A DNA stretch of 64,000 bases from Deltaproteobacteria bacterium (lineage in GTDB: Bacteria > Myxococcota > Kuafuiibacteriia > Kuafuiibacteriales > Kuafuiibacteriaceae): positions 248,001 to 312,000 of the forward strand of contig JACKEN010000006.1 of the NCBI GenBank assembly GCA_020632995.1. Reading direction: 5' to 3'. Under the pieces are notes generated by a model, which had not been told where the DNA came from, ran no database searches, and was given only the letters and a program-made list of their open reading frames with translations. Positions 18,252 to 26,320 of this stretch are shown here, piece after piece. The position numbers were made by a program, and so were the translations under genes. The stretch's first letter is position 1. Each line of letters starts with the position of its first letter.

Positions 18252-19348
18252 CAGTAGGTCCCCGTGATGGCGCCGGTCTCGTCCGGGAAGCTGGGGCCGC
18301 CCTTGGTGCCGCCCACGAGCACCGCGGCCACCGTGGCGCCGGCGGCCACCGCGGCGCCGACGGACGTCCAGAACCACCACTTCGTGATGACGGACTCGCC
18401 CTCACCGCCTCGACCGGGGGGCGGTGGGGGTGGGCTCCCGCCGAGCTCCGGGAAGTCCAGCACCACGTTGGTCACCGACCCGGGCTCGAGGAACACGTTG
18501 CGCCTGAGGCGCGCGCCGTCCGCGCTGACCGCCACCAGGGTGTGGTCCCCCGGGGCGCCCGCCCACTCCACGCTGCCGTCCCCCGAGAAGGGGGCGGTGC
18601 CGCCGTCCACCTGGATCTCGGACACGCCCCGGAGCTGGTCGGGGGCGATGCGCAGGCGGCCTTGCATCGGGTTCTTCACGTCCGGGAGCGGCTCCGGGGC
18701 CACCCCGCTGATCACGGGGTCGGCGTTGGGATCCGCCGGGGTCGGCTCGGGCGGCGCCTCGTCGAACCCCTTCAGGTCGCCTTCACCCACCACCGGGGTG
18801 GGGTCGGGGCCGGGGCGCAGGGGCTCGGGCTCCGGGTCTTCGAGGAGCGCGCTGGGGGCGGGCGCGCCGCCCATCGACGCGATCAGGAGGCGGGACGCCG
18901 CGTTGGCGCGGCTGGCGAGGTCGGCCTTGGCCAGCTCGGGGGGGCTCTCGGACTCGCCGACGACGCGCCCGGTGGCGACCTCGACCGCCACGAGCGAGAC
19001 CTTGGCCGGGGTGACGAAGCCGGTGACGAGCACGTCCGCCCCGAGCGCGGCGCCGATCTCCTTCAGGCAATCCGGGCTGCCCGAGCAGTCCTTCACCTGC
19101 TCCCGCGCCGGGCCCACCAGGAAGTCGTGCCGCGCCTTCTGGAGCGCGACCGACACCGACAGGACCTCCTTGGACTGGGCGAGGGCCTCCTTCACGATGT
19201 CCCACGCCTCGAGAGCCTCACCGGCGCCGGTGCCGAGGGTGGCCATCGGCACCGTCACCAGCTCGGGGCGCTTGGCCGCGGCGAAGGTGGCGCCGAGCCC
19301 AGGGGGGAGGGCGACCGCCGCGGCCAGACAGAGGGGGAGCCACGCCAT
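18251..19348 (-). CDS. Exported protein with PEGA-like repeat and C-terminal membrane helix
   Basis: This 365-residue protein has a signal peptide (MAWLPLCLAAAVALPPGLGA). Residues about 28-150 resemble the domain of secreted proteins that test for a conserved CSGSPDCLKEIG motif and GADVLVTG strand, found before PEGA domains in myxobacteria. A Pro/Glu linker follows, then a GDHTLVAVSADG-type PEGA-like strand pair (about 265-310). A C-terminal helix (about 330-352) would hold it in the inner membrane. The operon with the downstream lipoprotein suggests a shared envelope role, not further defined. Confidence 0.65.
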   Translation of the reverse strand: MAWLPLCLAAAVALPPGLGATFAAAKRPELVTVPMATLGTGAGEALEAWDIVKEALAQSKEVLSVSVALQKARHDFLVGPAREQVKDCSGSPDCLKEIGAALGADVLVTGFVTPAKVSLVAVEVATGRVVGESESPPELAKADLASRANAASRLLIASMGGAPAPSALLEDPEPEPLRPGPDPTPVVGEGDLKGFDEAPPEPTPADPNADPVISGVAPEPLPDVKNPMQGRLRIAPDQLRGVSEIQVDGGTAPFSGDGSVEWAGAPGDHTLVAVSADGARLRRNVFLEPGSVTNVVLDFPELGGSPPPPPPGRGGEGESVITKWWFWTSVGAAVAAGATVAAVLVGGTKGGPSFPDETGAITGTY

Positions 19349-19508
19349 GGCGGGGCATGTTAGCCCACAGGTGGCCCCTCGTCACAACTCCACTGCGTCC
19401 GGAGCCTACATCTCGGCGGGCGGGCGCGGGCGACCGGGGCCCGGCCGGACGGGGCCGTGCGCTGGATCACCTGAACCCGAACGGCGCCTTCAGGCTATCG
19501 TCCGGCCC

Positions 19509-20360
19509 ATGACGCGACTGGACCTCGTGATCCTGTTCGTGGAGGACCTGGAGCGGGCGGCCCGCTTCTACCGCGAGGGCCTCGGCTGGCGCGCTCGGGT
19601 CGAGGCCCCGCGCTACATCGAGCTCGACGGGGGCGTCGGCCTCATGGTCCGTGAGGCGGCGGCCGCCTTCGCCGGGCCCGAGCGGGCCGCCAGGCCCTTC
19701 CCGCAAGGCACCTTGCGAGCCGAGCTGTACCTCGCGGTGAAGGAGGCCGGACCGGTGCTCGCCCGGCTGGAGGCGATGGGCGGGGTCTCGGTGAGCCCCC
19801 TGGCGCTCCGGCCCTGGGGCGACACCGTAGGCTATGTCGCGGACCCCGACGGCCACCTGGTGGCGGTGGCGGAGCGCGGCGCGGTGAAGGTGCGGCCCGA
19901 GGACCTGGAGCCGGTTGCGCCGGGCGATCCGCGGGCGGCGGCGCTCCTCCAGGCCCGCTGGGGCAAGACCGAGATCGTGCTCGACGGGCGCCGGGTGGAC
20001 GCCGCAGCGCTGCCCGGCTTCGCGCTCGTAGAGGCCGGTGCGCTGGTGGGCCTCGTGACCTACCAGGACCACGACGACGTCCGAGAGGTCATCACCCTCG
20101 ACGCCCTGGACGCCGGCCGCGGCATCGGCCGGGCCCTCATGGCGAAGGTTGAGGCGGCGGGTCGCCCGGTTCGTGTGGTCACCACGAACGACAACCTGCC
20201 CGCGTTGGGCTTCTATCAGCGGGTGGGCTACCGCGTGGTGGCGGTGCGGGTAGGGGCCGTAGATCGGAGTCGCGCGCTCGATCGCCGCATCCCGACCCAC
20301 GGCCACGGCGGGCTGCCGATCACCGACGAGTGGGTGTTGGAGCGGGTCGGGGTCCAGTAG
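19509..20360 (+). CDS. Fusion of VOC (glyoxalase-like) and GNAT acetyltransferase domains
   Basis: This 283-residue protein starts at ATG 19509. Residues 1-125 form a VOC half-barrel pair: VILFVEDLERAARFY, then YVADPDGHLVAV with the usual metal/ligand positions near the end. Residues about 135-270 match GNAT: an AGRGIGRALMAKV acetyl-CoA pyrophosphate loop and NDNLPALGFYQRVGYR as the last helix-strand. Each half looks complete. VOC proteins bind or modify small toxic molecules and GNATs acetylate amines, so a drug- or metabolite-inactivating role is plausible but not shown. An acyltransferase gene follows 27 bp downstream. Confidence 0.85.
   Translation: MTRLDLVILFVEDLERAARFYREGLGWRARVEAPRYIELDGGVGLMVREAAAAFAGPERAARPFPQGTLRAELYLAVKEAGPVLARLEAMGGVSVSPLALRPWGDTVGYVADPDGHLVAVAERGAVKVRPEDLEPVAPGDPRAAALLQARWGKTEIVLDGRRVDAAALPGFALVEAGALVGLVTYQDHDDVREVITLDALDAGRGIGRALMAKVEAAGRPVRVVTTNDNLPALGFYQRVGYRVVAVRVGAVDRSRALDRRIPTHGHGGLPITDEWVLERVGVQ
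19703..19716. repeat. Exact GCAA-N6-TTGC site 6
   Basis: Spacer GGCACC, in phase 2 (Q-G-T-L) of the VOC half of the fusion gene. The inner bases extend the symmetry to CGCAAGG/CCTTGCG. Confidence 0.85.
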
Positions 20361-20377
20361 AAAGGCCGCTTGCACGT

Positions 20378-20382
20378 GGAGG
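20378..20382 (+). promoter_or_regulatory. Ribosome binding site deciding the acyltransferase start
   Basis: GGAGG stands 5 nt before ATG 20388 and is the reason to prefer that start over the TTG at 20370. Confidence 0.6.
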
Positions 20383-20387
20383 CGCGG

Positions 20388-21500
20388 ATGCGGGTGGCGG
20401 TCTTCGAGTGGCTCCGGGTGCTGGCCACCGTCGTCGTCATCTATCACCACTCGGCCCTGGCCTACTACGGCAGCCCGATGCGGCGCTGGTACGTGCTCGA
20501 TCCGGACGGGACCATCGCCTTCGAGGCGCTCCTCCGGATCGTCGACCCCTTCCAGATGCCCGCGTTCTTCCTGATCGCCGGCTGGCTCACCGCCCGCACG
20601 CTGCACCGTGGACGCGCGGGCTTCGTGCAACGCCGCTTGCTCCGCTTGGGGCTCCCCTTCCTCGTCGGGAGCTACACCCTGGTGCCGCTCCTGATGTACC
20701 TGAAGCGGACCACCCAGTCCGGGCTCCAGGACCGCTTCACCGACTACTGGCTCGGCGCCTACCTCACCCACGACTATCGTGCGGGCTACCTCTGGTTCCT
20801 CTCCATGCTCCTCGTGTTCCAGCTGGCGGCGTGGAGCCTGCACCGCGCGCGCCCCCGGTCCTTCGAGCCCGCGCCCCGACCGCCGTCGGTCGCCCTCGCG
20901 GCCGCGCTGGTCGCGGTGGTGGCGGGGGGCGAGGCGTTGGCCCAGGTGTACTTCGGTGAGTACGCGTGGGTGGAGTGGGGCGGGACGGGGCTCCTCACCT
21001 ACCAGCCCTCTCGCCTCGCCAGCTACGCCGCGGCCTTCTGGGTGGGGGCCGAGGCCTGGCGCGGGGGCTGGACGTTCCGCGAGGGGCTCTTCGCCCGCCC
21101 CGGTCTCGCGCTCCTTGGGGTGGCCCTCGCCCTCGGGGTCCAGGTCGCCTTCGGGCTGACGCTCTATCCGGCGGTGTCGGGCTCAGGCTTGCTGATGCTG
21201 GTGAACGGGGCGCTCTACGCGGGCACCAGCCTCGTCACCGTGGTGGCGGGCGTGGCGGTGGCGGGCCGTCTCGCGGATCGCCTCGGTCAACCTGGCTTGC
21301 TGCGGCGCCTCTCGGGCGCCTCCTACACCACCTACCTCATCCACCTGCCAGTCGTGGTGAGTCTGCAATATGTTCTGCTCTATGCACCTGCCAATCCGGT
21401 GCTGAAGGCGCTCGCAGTGCTGTTGGTATCCGCACCGTTGAGCTTCGCCCTCGCAGACCTCCTCCTGCGGGTGAGGTGGCTCCGGCGGGTCCTGGGTTAG
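20388..21500 (+). CDS. Membrane acyltransferase, acyltransferase-3/OpgC type
   Basis: This 370-residue polytopic protein has about ten membrane helices. FEWLRVLATVVVIYHHSA at the N-terminus holds the catalytic-type His pair of the acyltransferase-3 family, and MPAFFLIAGWLTART with RRLLRLGLPFLVG fits the second conserved block. The family moves acyl groups (acetyl, succinyl) onto extracytoplasmic sugars, lipids or antibiotics; the acceptor here is unknown. The last 120 bp use AT-richer codons than the rest of the gene. It is downstream of the VOC-GNAT fusion, perhaps in one transcript. Confidence 0.87.
   Translation: MRVAVFEWLRVLATVVVIYHHSALAYYGSPMRRWYVLDPDGTIAFEALLRIVDPFQMPAFFLIAGWLTARTLHRGRAGFVQRRLLRLGLPFLVGSYTLVPLLMYLKRTTQSGLQDRFTDYWLGAYLTHDYRAGYLWFLSMLLVFQLAAWSLHRARPRSFEPAPRPPSVALAAALVAVVAGGEALAQVYFGEYAWVEWGGTGLLTYQPSRLASYAAAFWVGAEAWRGGWTFREGLFARPGLALLGVALALGVQVAFGLTLYPAVSGSGLLMLVNGALYAGTSLVTVVAGVAVAGRLADRLGQPGLLRRLSGASYTTYLIHLPVVVSLQYVLLYAPANPVLKALAVLLVSAPLSFALADLLLRVRWLRRVLG
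20627..20640. repeat. Exact GCAA-N6-TTGC site 7
   Basis: Spacer CGCCGC, in phase 2 (Q-R-R-L) of the acyltransferase gene. Confidence 0.85.
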
Positions 21501-21539
21501 AGACCTCCGAGGGTTGACTATCTGAGGGGGTACCCGGAT

Positions 21540-21556
21540 CTTATCGATATGATAAG
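21540..21556. promoter_or_regulatory. Inverted repeat over a start codon
   Basis: CTTATC and GATAAG pair around GATAT, so the ATG at 21549 lies in a possible 6-bp hairpin. A TTGACT box at 21514-21519 lies upstream. The patch is clearly AT-richer than its surroundings. Its use as promoter or translational control is inference. Confidence 0.35.
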
Positions 21557-22763
21557 GCAGCTTGCGCTCATCGGCGCGCCGACCCTGGCCATCATCGCGT
21601 CCATCGGTTGTAGCACCGTGGATGCGCAGCGGAGGCCTGACCCGCTGTTCGGGGTGCCGAAGGGCATCGACCAGCTGGCGATGTTCGAGCCGAAGCCCGA
21701 CGGGCGGGTGGTGCGCATCGAGTACCAGTGCACCGACGCGGTCCTCAACGCCGTGGTCCTGGACACCGGCCCATCGCTCCGCCAGTGGATGCCCAGCCCG
21801 GCCCCGATCCCCGGGACGCGCATCATGGGTCAGGACTCGTCCCCGTTCCGACTCGAGGGCAACAAGGTCCGGTTCGTCGAGCTGCTGGATGGGCACCGCG
21901 CCGCGATCGCGTCCTGCCTCGAGGGCCTGGTCGCCATCGGCGGGGAGGTCGACATCCCGCGCATGCCCCGCGACGAGCAGCTCGCCTATTGGATGAACCT
22001 GCACAACATGATCGTCATCAACGAGCTGGCGAAGGCCTACCCGGTCAGCAAGCCGCGGGAGCTCGAGGTGGGCGCGCAGGGGCTGTCGCTGCACAGCGCG
22101 CCCCTGGTCGAGGTGTCGGGCGTGCGCCTGTCGCTCAACGACATCCGGCAGGGCATCGTGTTCCGATACTGGAGGGACCCGCGCGTCATGTACGGGTTCT
22201 TCACGGGTGAGTTGGCGAGCCCCAGCATCCGGACCAGGGCGTGGGTGGCGGCGTCGCTGTCGAAGGACCTCGACGCGAACGCCCGTGAGTTCGTGAACTC
22301 ACTGCGCGGGGTTCGTGAGGTGCGTAACGGCGTGTTGATCGTGTCACCCTTGTACGAGGACGCCAGGGACGCGCTCTTCCCGAACTGGCCGACCGATCTG
22401 CGGGCCCACCTGCGCGCGTTCGCGGGGAAGGACGTCGAGGGGGCGCTCGAGCGCACCAACCGCATCACCCTCGGCCGATACGAGGCGAGGACCGCCGACC
22501 TCGTCGGGGGCTACGTCCCGGCGATCATGGCGCCGATGGTCGCCATCGCCCCCAACTCCAGCTCCCACAACATCGTCAACAAGGGGAACGGGCACGTCGT
22601 CTTCCGGGAGTACAACCACCCGGCGTTCGCAGTGGCCCTCGAGTCGGTGGCCAGGAAGAAGGCCGAGATCGAGTTCCGTCAGCGCAAGAAGGAGGTCGTC
22701 GAGATCCAGGACGCGCCGTTCGAAGCGCTGCCGGTCAAGGCGCCGCCCAAGCCGATCGAGTAG
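21549..22763 (+). CDS. DUF547-type lipoprotein
   Basis: This 404-residue protein has a lipoprotein signal ending in IASIGC. QLAYWMNLHNMIVINELAKAYP is the DUF547 core segment (about 143-164). VSGVRLSLNDIRQGIVFRYW and the later region fit the family at low similarity, and the canonical NC..GC Cys motif of the 13188 protein is missing (ELASPSIRTRAW in its place). It may therefore be a divergent or inactive member. The tail after about 385 is charged and low-complexity. The 3' end faces fadJ with only 15 bp between the stops. Confidence 0.75.
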   Translation: MIRQLALIGAPTLAIIASIGCSTVDAQRRPDPLFGVPKGIDQLAMFEPKPDGRVVRIEYQCTDAVLNAVVLDTGPSLRQWMPSPAPIPGTRIMGQDSSPFRLEGNKVRFVELLDGHRAAIASCLEGLVAIGGEVDIPRMPRDEQLAYWMNLHNMIVINELAKAYPVSKPRELEVGAQGLSLHSAPLVEVSGVRLSLNDIRQGIVFRYWRDPRVMYGFFTGELASPSIRTRAWVAASLSKDLDANAREFVNSLRGVREVRNGVLIVSPLYEDARDALFPNWPTDLRAHLRAFAGKDVEGALERTNRITLGRYEARTADLVGGYVPAIMAPMVAIAPNSSSHNIVNKGNGHVVFREYNHPAFAVALESVARKKAEIEFRQRKKEVVEIQDAPFEALPVKAPPKPIE

Positions 22764-22778
22764 GGAGGCGGGTCGAGG

Positions 22779-24938
22779 CTAGAAGAAGCGCTTGCCGCTC
22801 GAGGCGTGGTCCACCAGGAGCTGGGCGGGGGCGAAGCGGCGGCCGAAGCGGTCCTCGAGGCCGCGCACCCGGCGCAGGAGCTCGGCCGGGCCCAGGGCGT
22901 CCGCGTAGCGGAACGGCCCGCCGCGGAAGGGCGGAAAGCCCAGCCCGAACACCGCGCCGATGTCGCCGTCCCGCGGGTTCCGCAAGATACCCTCCTCGAG
23001 GCACCGGATGGCCTCGCTCACCATCGGGAGGGCGAGGCGCTCGCCCAGCGCGGCGAGGTCGTGCTTCTTCTTGCGGTCGGGGTTGATGCCGAGGACGCCG
23101 TAGACGCTCTCGTCCACCTCCTTGCCCTTGGCCTCGCCCCCGTAGACGTAGAAGCCCTTGTTGCCCTTACGGCCGGTGCGCCCGTCGGCCACCAGCTTGT
23201 CGAGGCTGCCGGGGGCCACCATGCGGTCCCCGAACGCGGTGCCCGCGATCTTGGCCACCTTGGCCGCGGTGTCGATGCCCACCTCGTCGAGGAGGGTCAC
23301 CGGGCCCACCGGGAACCCGAAGGCCTTGGCCGCGGCGTCGATCGTCTCGACCGGGATGCCGTCCATCATCATCCAGGCCGCCTCGTTCATGTACGGCCCG
23401 AGGACGCGGCTTGTGTAGAAGCCGACCCCGTCGTTCACGACGATGACGGTCTTGCCCTGCTTCTTGCCCACCGCAACGCAGGTTGCGACCACCTCGTCCG
23501 AGGTTTTCTCGGTGCGGATGATCTCCAACAGCGGCATCTTGTGGACCGGGCTGAAGTAGTGCATCCCGATGACGTTCTCGGGGCGCTTCGCCGGCTCGGC
23601 GATCCGGGTGATCGGGATGCTCGAGGTGTTGGAGGCGAAGATGACGTCGGCCTTGCAGGCGGCCTCGACCTCCTTCAGCACCTGGTGCTTCACCGCCAGG
23701 TCCTCGAACACCGCCTCCACCACGAGGTCGCAGTCCCCGAAGCCGCTGTAGTCGGTGCTCCCGGAGACCCGGAGGAGCTCGTGCTCCACCGCCAGCGGTC
23801 GGAGCTTGCGCTTCTTGCCCGCGCTCTCGGCGAGCTTGCGCACCTCGGCCAGGCCTCGGGCCACCGCGGCATCGTCCCGGTCCTTCATGCGCACCATCAG
23901 CCCGGCCCGCCCCGCGCTCACGCTGGCGATGCCGTGGCCCATGATGCCGGCGCCCAGGATCCCGAGCTTCTTCACCGGGCGCGGGGCCAGGTTGGGCTGA
24001 TCGGTGCCGTTGTCCTTCTTGAGCGCCACGGTGGCGAAGAAGATCTCGACCAGGCGCCGGGAGACGTCGGTCATCATCAGGCGCCCGAAGGCCTCCGCCT
24101 CGGCGGCGAGGCCCTTCTTGATGCCCTTCTCGAGCCCGACGCGGGTGACCCGCAGGATCTCGTAGGGGGCGGGGTAGTGCTCGCCCGCCTTCCTCTTCAG
24201 CGTCTTCTCGGCCTGGTCGAAGACGACCTTGCGGCCGGCGGGGTTCTTGGCCAGGGCCAGCTCCCGGAGCGCCTTGGCGTCGGTGAGCTCGGCCACCCGC
24301 TCGGCCAGGGTGGGCTCGCGCTTGTCGGCCGCGAGGCGCAAGGCGACCTGCGCTGCGGCGTCGACGAGGATGGAGGGCGGGACCACCTCCTCCACCAGGC
24401 CGATCTTCTTGGCCCGCCGACCGTCGATCTGCTTGCCGGTCAGCATCATGTCGAGCGCGGCCTCGAGCCCCACCGTGCGGGGGAGGCGCTGGGTGCCGCC
24501 GCCCGCTGGGAGCAGGCCGAGTTGCACCTCGGGCAGGCCGAGCTTCGTCTTCTTGTCGTCGCTCGCCACCCGGGCGTGGCAGGCCAGCGCCAGCTCCAGG
24601 CCCCCGCCCAGGCACGCGCCGTCGATCGCGGCCACGAACGGGATGGCGCTCGCCTCGAGCGCGTCGAGCTCGGCCTGGAGGCCCTTGGCTCGGGTCGCCG
24701 CCTGGTCCGCGGTGGTGATCTTCCCGAAGGCCTCGATGTCGGCCCCGGCCAGGAACGACCCCGGCTTCTTGGACGCGATCACCGCGGCCTTGGCCCCGCT
24801 CTGCTGAAGCTCGGCCTTGGCCGCCTCCATGTCGGCCTTGAAGCTCTCCTTGAGGGTGTTCTGCGGGGCGTCGGGCACGTCCAGCCAGAACACGCCCACG
24901 CCGTCTTCGCGCAGCTCGAAGGTGATGCTCTTCGTCAT
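22779..24938 (-). CDS. fadJ: Fatty-acid oxidation alpha subunit: enoyl-CoA hydratase / 3-hydroxyacyl-CoA dehydrogenase
   Basis: I chose ATG 24938 (MTKSITFEL), giving 719 residues, close to E. coli FadJ. The N-terminal crotonase domain shows FLAGADIEAF and GACLGGGLELALACH (oxyanion hole and catalytic Glu region). The dehydrogenase domain begins at KKLGILGAGIMGHGIA (NAD-binding, about 326) and includes ASNTSSIPIT and GMHYFSPVHKMPLLEII with the catalytic His. It hydrates trans-2-enoyl-CoA and oxidises the product to 3-ketoacyl-CoA. It starts 2 bp after the fadI stop, so the two subunits are made together. Confidence 0.93.
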   Translation of the reverse strand: MTKSITFELREDGVGVFWLDVPDAPQNTLKESFKADMEAAKAELQQSGAKAAVIASKKPGSFLAGADIEAFGKITTADQAATRAKGLQAELDALEASAIPFVAAIDGACLGGGLELALACHARVASDDKKTKLGLPEVQLGLLPAGGGTQRLPRTVGLEAALDMMLTGKQIDGRRAKKIGLVEEVVPPSILVDAAAQVALRLAADKREPTLAERVAELTDAKALRELALAKNPAGRKVVFDQAEKTLKRKAGEHYPAPYEILRVTRVGLEKGIKKGLAAEAEAFGRLMMTDVSRRLVEIFFATVALKKDNGTDQPNLAPRPVKKLGILGAGIMGHGIASVSAGRAGLMVRMKDRDDAAVARGLAEVRKLAESAGKKRKLRPLAVEHELLRVSGSTDYSGFGDCDLVVEAVFEDLAVKHQVLKEVEAACKADVIFASNTSSIPITRIAEPAKRPENVIGMHYFSPVHKMPLLEIIRTEKTSDEVVATCVAVGKKQGKTVIVVNDGVGFYTSRVLGPYMNEAAWMMMDGIPVETIDAAAKAFGFPVGPVTLLDEVGIDTAAKVAKIAGTAFGDRMVAPGSLDKLVADGRTGRKGNKGFYVYGGEAKGKEVDESVYGVLGINPDRKKKHDLAALGERLALPMVSEAIRCLEEGILRNPRDGDIGAVFGLGFPPFRGGPFRYADALGPAELLRRVRGLEDRFGRRFAPAQLLVDHASSGKRFF
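23473..23486. repeat. Exact GCAA-N6-TTGC site 8
   Basis: Spacer CGCAGG; arms extend to CGCAAC/GTTGCG. It encodes A-T-C-V-A in fadJ. Confidence 0.85.
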
Positions 24939-24940
24939 GA

Positions 24941-26251
24941 TCAGCCCTCCGACTCCAGGATCATCGCCGCCCCGAGGCCGCCGGCCGCGCACTGGGCGAT
25001 GAGGCCCAGGCCGCCGCCGCGCCGCTTGAGCTCGCGCGCCACGGTGTTGATCTGCCGGGCGCCGGTGGCGGCGAAGGGGTGGCCGAGGGCGATGGAGCCC
25101 CCGTACAGGTTGAGCTTGTCGTCCGGGACCTCGCCGATCGCCTCGGCTCGCCCCAGCTTCTCCTTGGCCCACGCCTTGGACGCGAAGGCCTGCAGGTTGG
25201 ACAGCATCTGGGCCGCGAAGGCCTCGTGCAGGTCGATGACCGACATGTCCGAGAGCTTCACCCCCGCCGCGTCGAGCGCCCGCGGGGTGGCGTAGGCCGG
25301 CCCCATCAACAGCTGCTCCGAGGGATCCAGCGCCGCGAAGGCGTAGCTGCGGATGTACGCGAGCACCGGGTAGCCGAGCGCCTTGGCCACGTCCTCTCGC
25401 ATGAGGAGGAGGGCGGAGGCGCCGTCGGTGAGGGGGGAGCTGTTCCCCGCCGTCACCGTGCCCCACTTCCGGTCGAAGACCGGCTTCAGGCGCTGGTAGC
25501 CCTCGACCGTGGAGTCCATGCGCGTCAAGTTGTCTTGCGCGTAAGCCTCGTAGCTCGGGGGCACCCGGGCGGTCATCACCTCCTCGGCGAAGATGCCGTC
25601 CCGCCACGCCTGCGCGGCGCGGCTGTGGCTGCGGTGGGCGAAGGCGTCCTGGTCGGCGCGGCTGATGCCGTTCTCCTTCGCCATCTTCTCCGCCGCCTGC
25701 CCCATCGAGAGGCCGGTGGAGAGCTCCACCAGCGCGGGCGGGTCGGGCAGGAGGTCCTTGGCGTGGACGTCGGCGAAGGCCTTGAGCTTGTCGAGGGGCT
25801 TCTTGGCCTGGCTGGCCGAGATCAGCGCCTCGGCCAGGGGCTTGCGCAAGGCGATGGGCACATCCGAGGCGGAGTCCGCGCCGCCGGTGACCACCACCTG
25901 GGCCTGGCCCGTCTGGATCATCTGGGCCGCGGTGGCGGTGGCCTGGGTGCTGGTGGCGCAGGCCCGGCTGACGCTGAACGCGTCGATGGCCCGCGGGAGG
26001 GGGAGGGCGAGGGAGACCTCACGGGCGATGTTGGGCCCGACGAGCGAGGGCACCACCTGGCCGTAGACCAGGGCGTCGAGCTCCTTCGCGGGGAGCGCGG
26101 CGCGCTCGAGGAGCTCGTGCACCACCATCGTGCCCAGCTCGAGGGCGGAGAGTTGTTTGTAGGCGGAGCCCATCTTGGCGAAGGGCGTCCTGAGCCCGGC
26201 CACGATGGCCACCCGAGGCAGGCCGGAAACCGGCGCGACGGCACGTACCAT
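24941..26251 (-). CDS. fadI: 3-ketoacyl-CoA thiolase, beta subunit of the beta-oxidation complex
   Basis: ATG 26251 is set by AAGGAGG 8 nt upstream and gives 436 residues, the length of E. coli FadI. SRACATST places the acyl-carrying Cys at 98. GGSIALGHPFAATGAR holds the His, and IAQCAAGGLGAAMI the second catalytic Cys. It cleaves 3-ketoacyl-CoA with CoA to release acetyl-CoA. With fadJ it forms the trifunctional complex, usually linked to anaerobic or medium-chain oxidation in enterobacteria. The 69-bp gap upstream contains a perfect palindrome that may be an operator. Confidence 0.94.
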   Translation of the reverse strand: MVRAVAPVSGLPRVAIVAGLRTPFAKMGSAYKQLSALELGTMVVHELLERAALPAKELDALVYGQVVPSLVGPNIAREVSLALPLPRAIDAFSVSRACATSTQATATAAQMIQTGQAQVVVTGGADSASDVPIALRKPLAEALISASQAKKPLDKLKAFADVHAKDLLPDPPALVELSTGLSMGQAAEKMAKENGISRADQDAFAHRSHSRAAQAWRDGIFAEEVMTARVPPSYEAYAQDNLTRMDSTVEGYQRLKPVFDRKWGTVTAGNSSPLTDGASALLLMREDVAKALGYPVLAYIRSYAFAALDPSEQLLMGPAYATPRALDAAGVKLSDMSVIDLHEAFAAQMLSNLQAFASKAWAKEKLGRAEAIGEVPDDKLNLYGGSIALGHPFAATGARQINTVARELKRRGGGLGLIAQCAAGGLGAAMILESEG

Positions 26252-26259
26252 GCGCACTT

Positions 26260-26266
26260 CCTCCTT
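26260..26266 (-). promoter_or_regulatory. Strong ribosome binding site of fadI
   Basis: AAGGAGG on the minus strand, 8 nt from the ATG. It excludes the longer TTG/GTG-start versions of this frame. Confidence 0.75.
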
Positions 26267-26289
26267 GTGACGCACTGCGTAACCCGCGG

Positions 26290-26305
26290 TTGACTCGCGA
26301 GTCAA
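26290..26305. promoter_or_regulatory. Perfect 16-bp palindrome upstream of fadIJ, candidate operator
   Basis: TTGACTCGCGAGTCAA reads the same on both strands and lies 39 bp upstream of the fadI start codon, next to the end of the RND pump gene. TetR-family regulators of fatty-acid degradation bind palindromes of this size and position, so a repressor site responding to acyl-CoA is likely. No regulator gene of this type is in the window. Confidence 0.5.
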
Positions 26306-26320
26306 GCGGTTGGGTGGCGG

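Noticed and set aside
22764..22778. A terminator between the convergent DUF547 and fadJ genes
   Set aside because: Only 15 bp, no stem-loop and no T-run.
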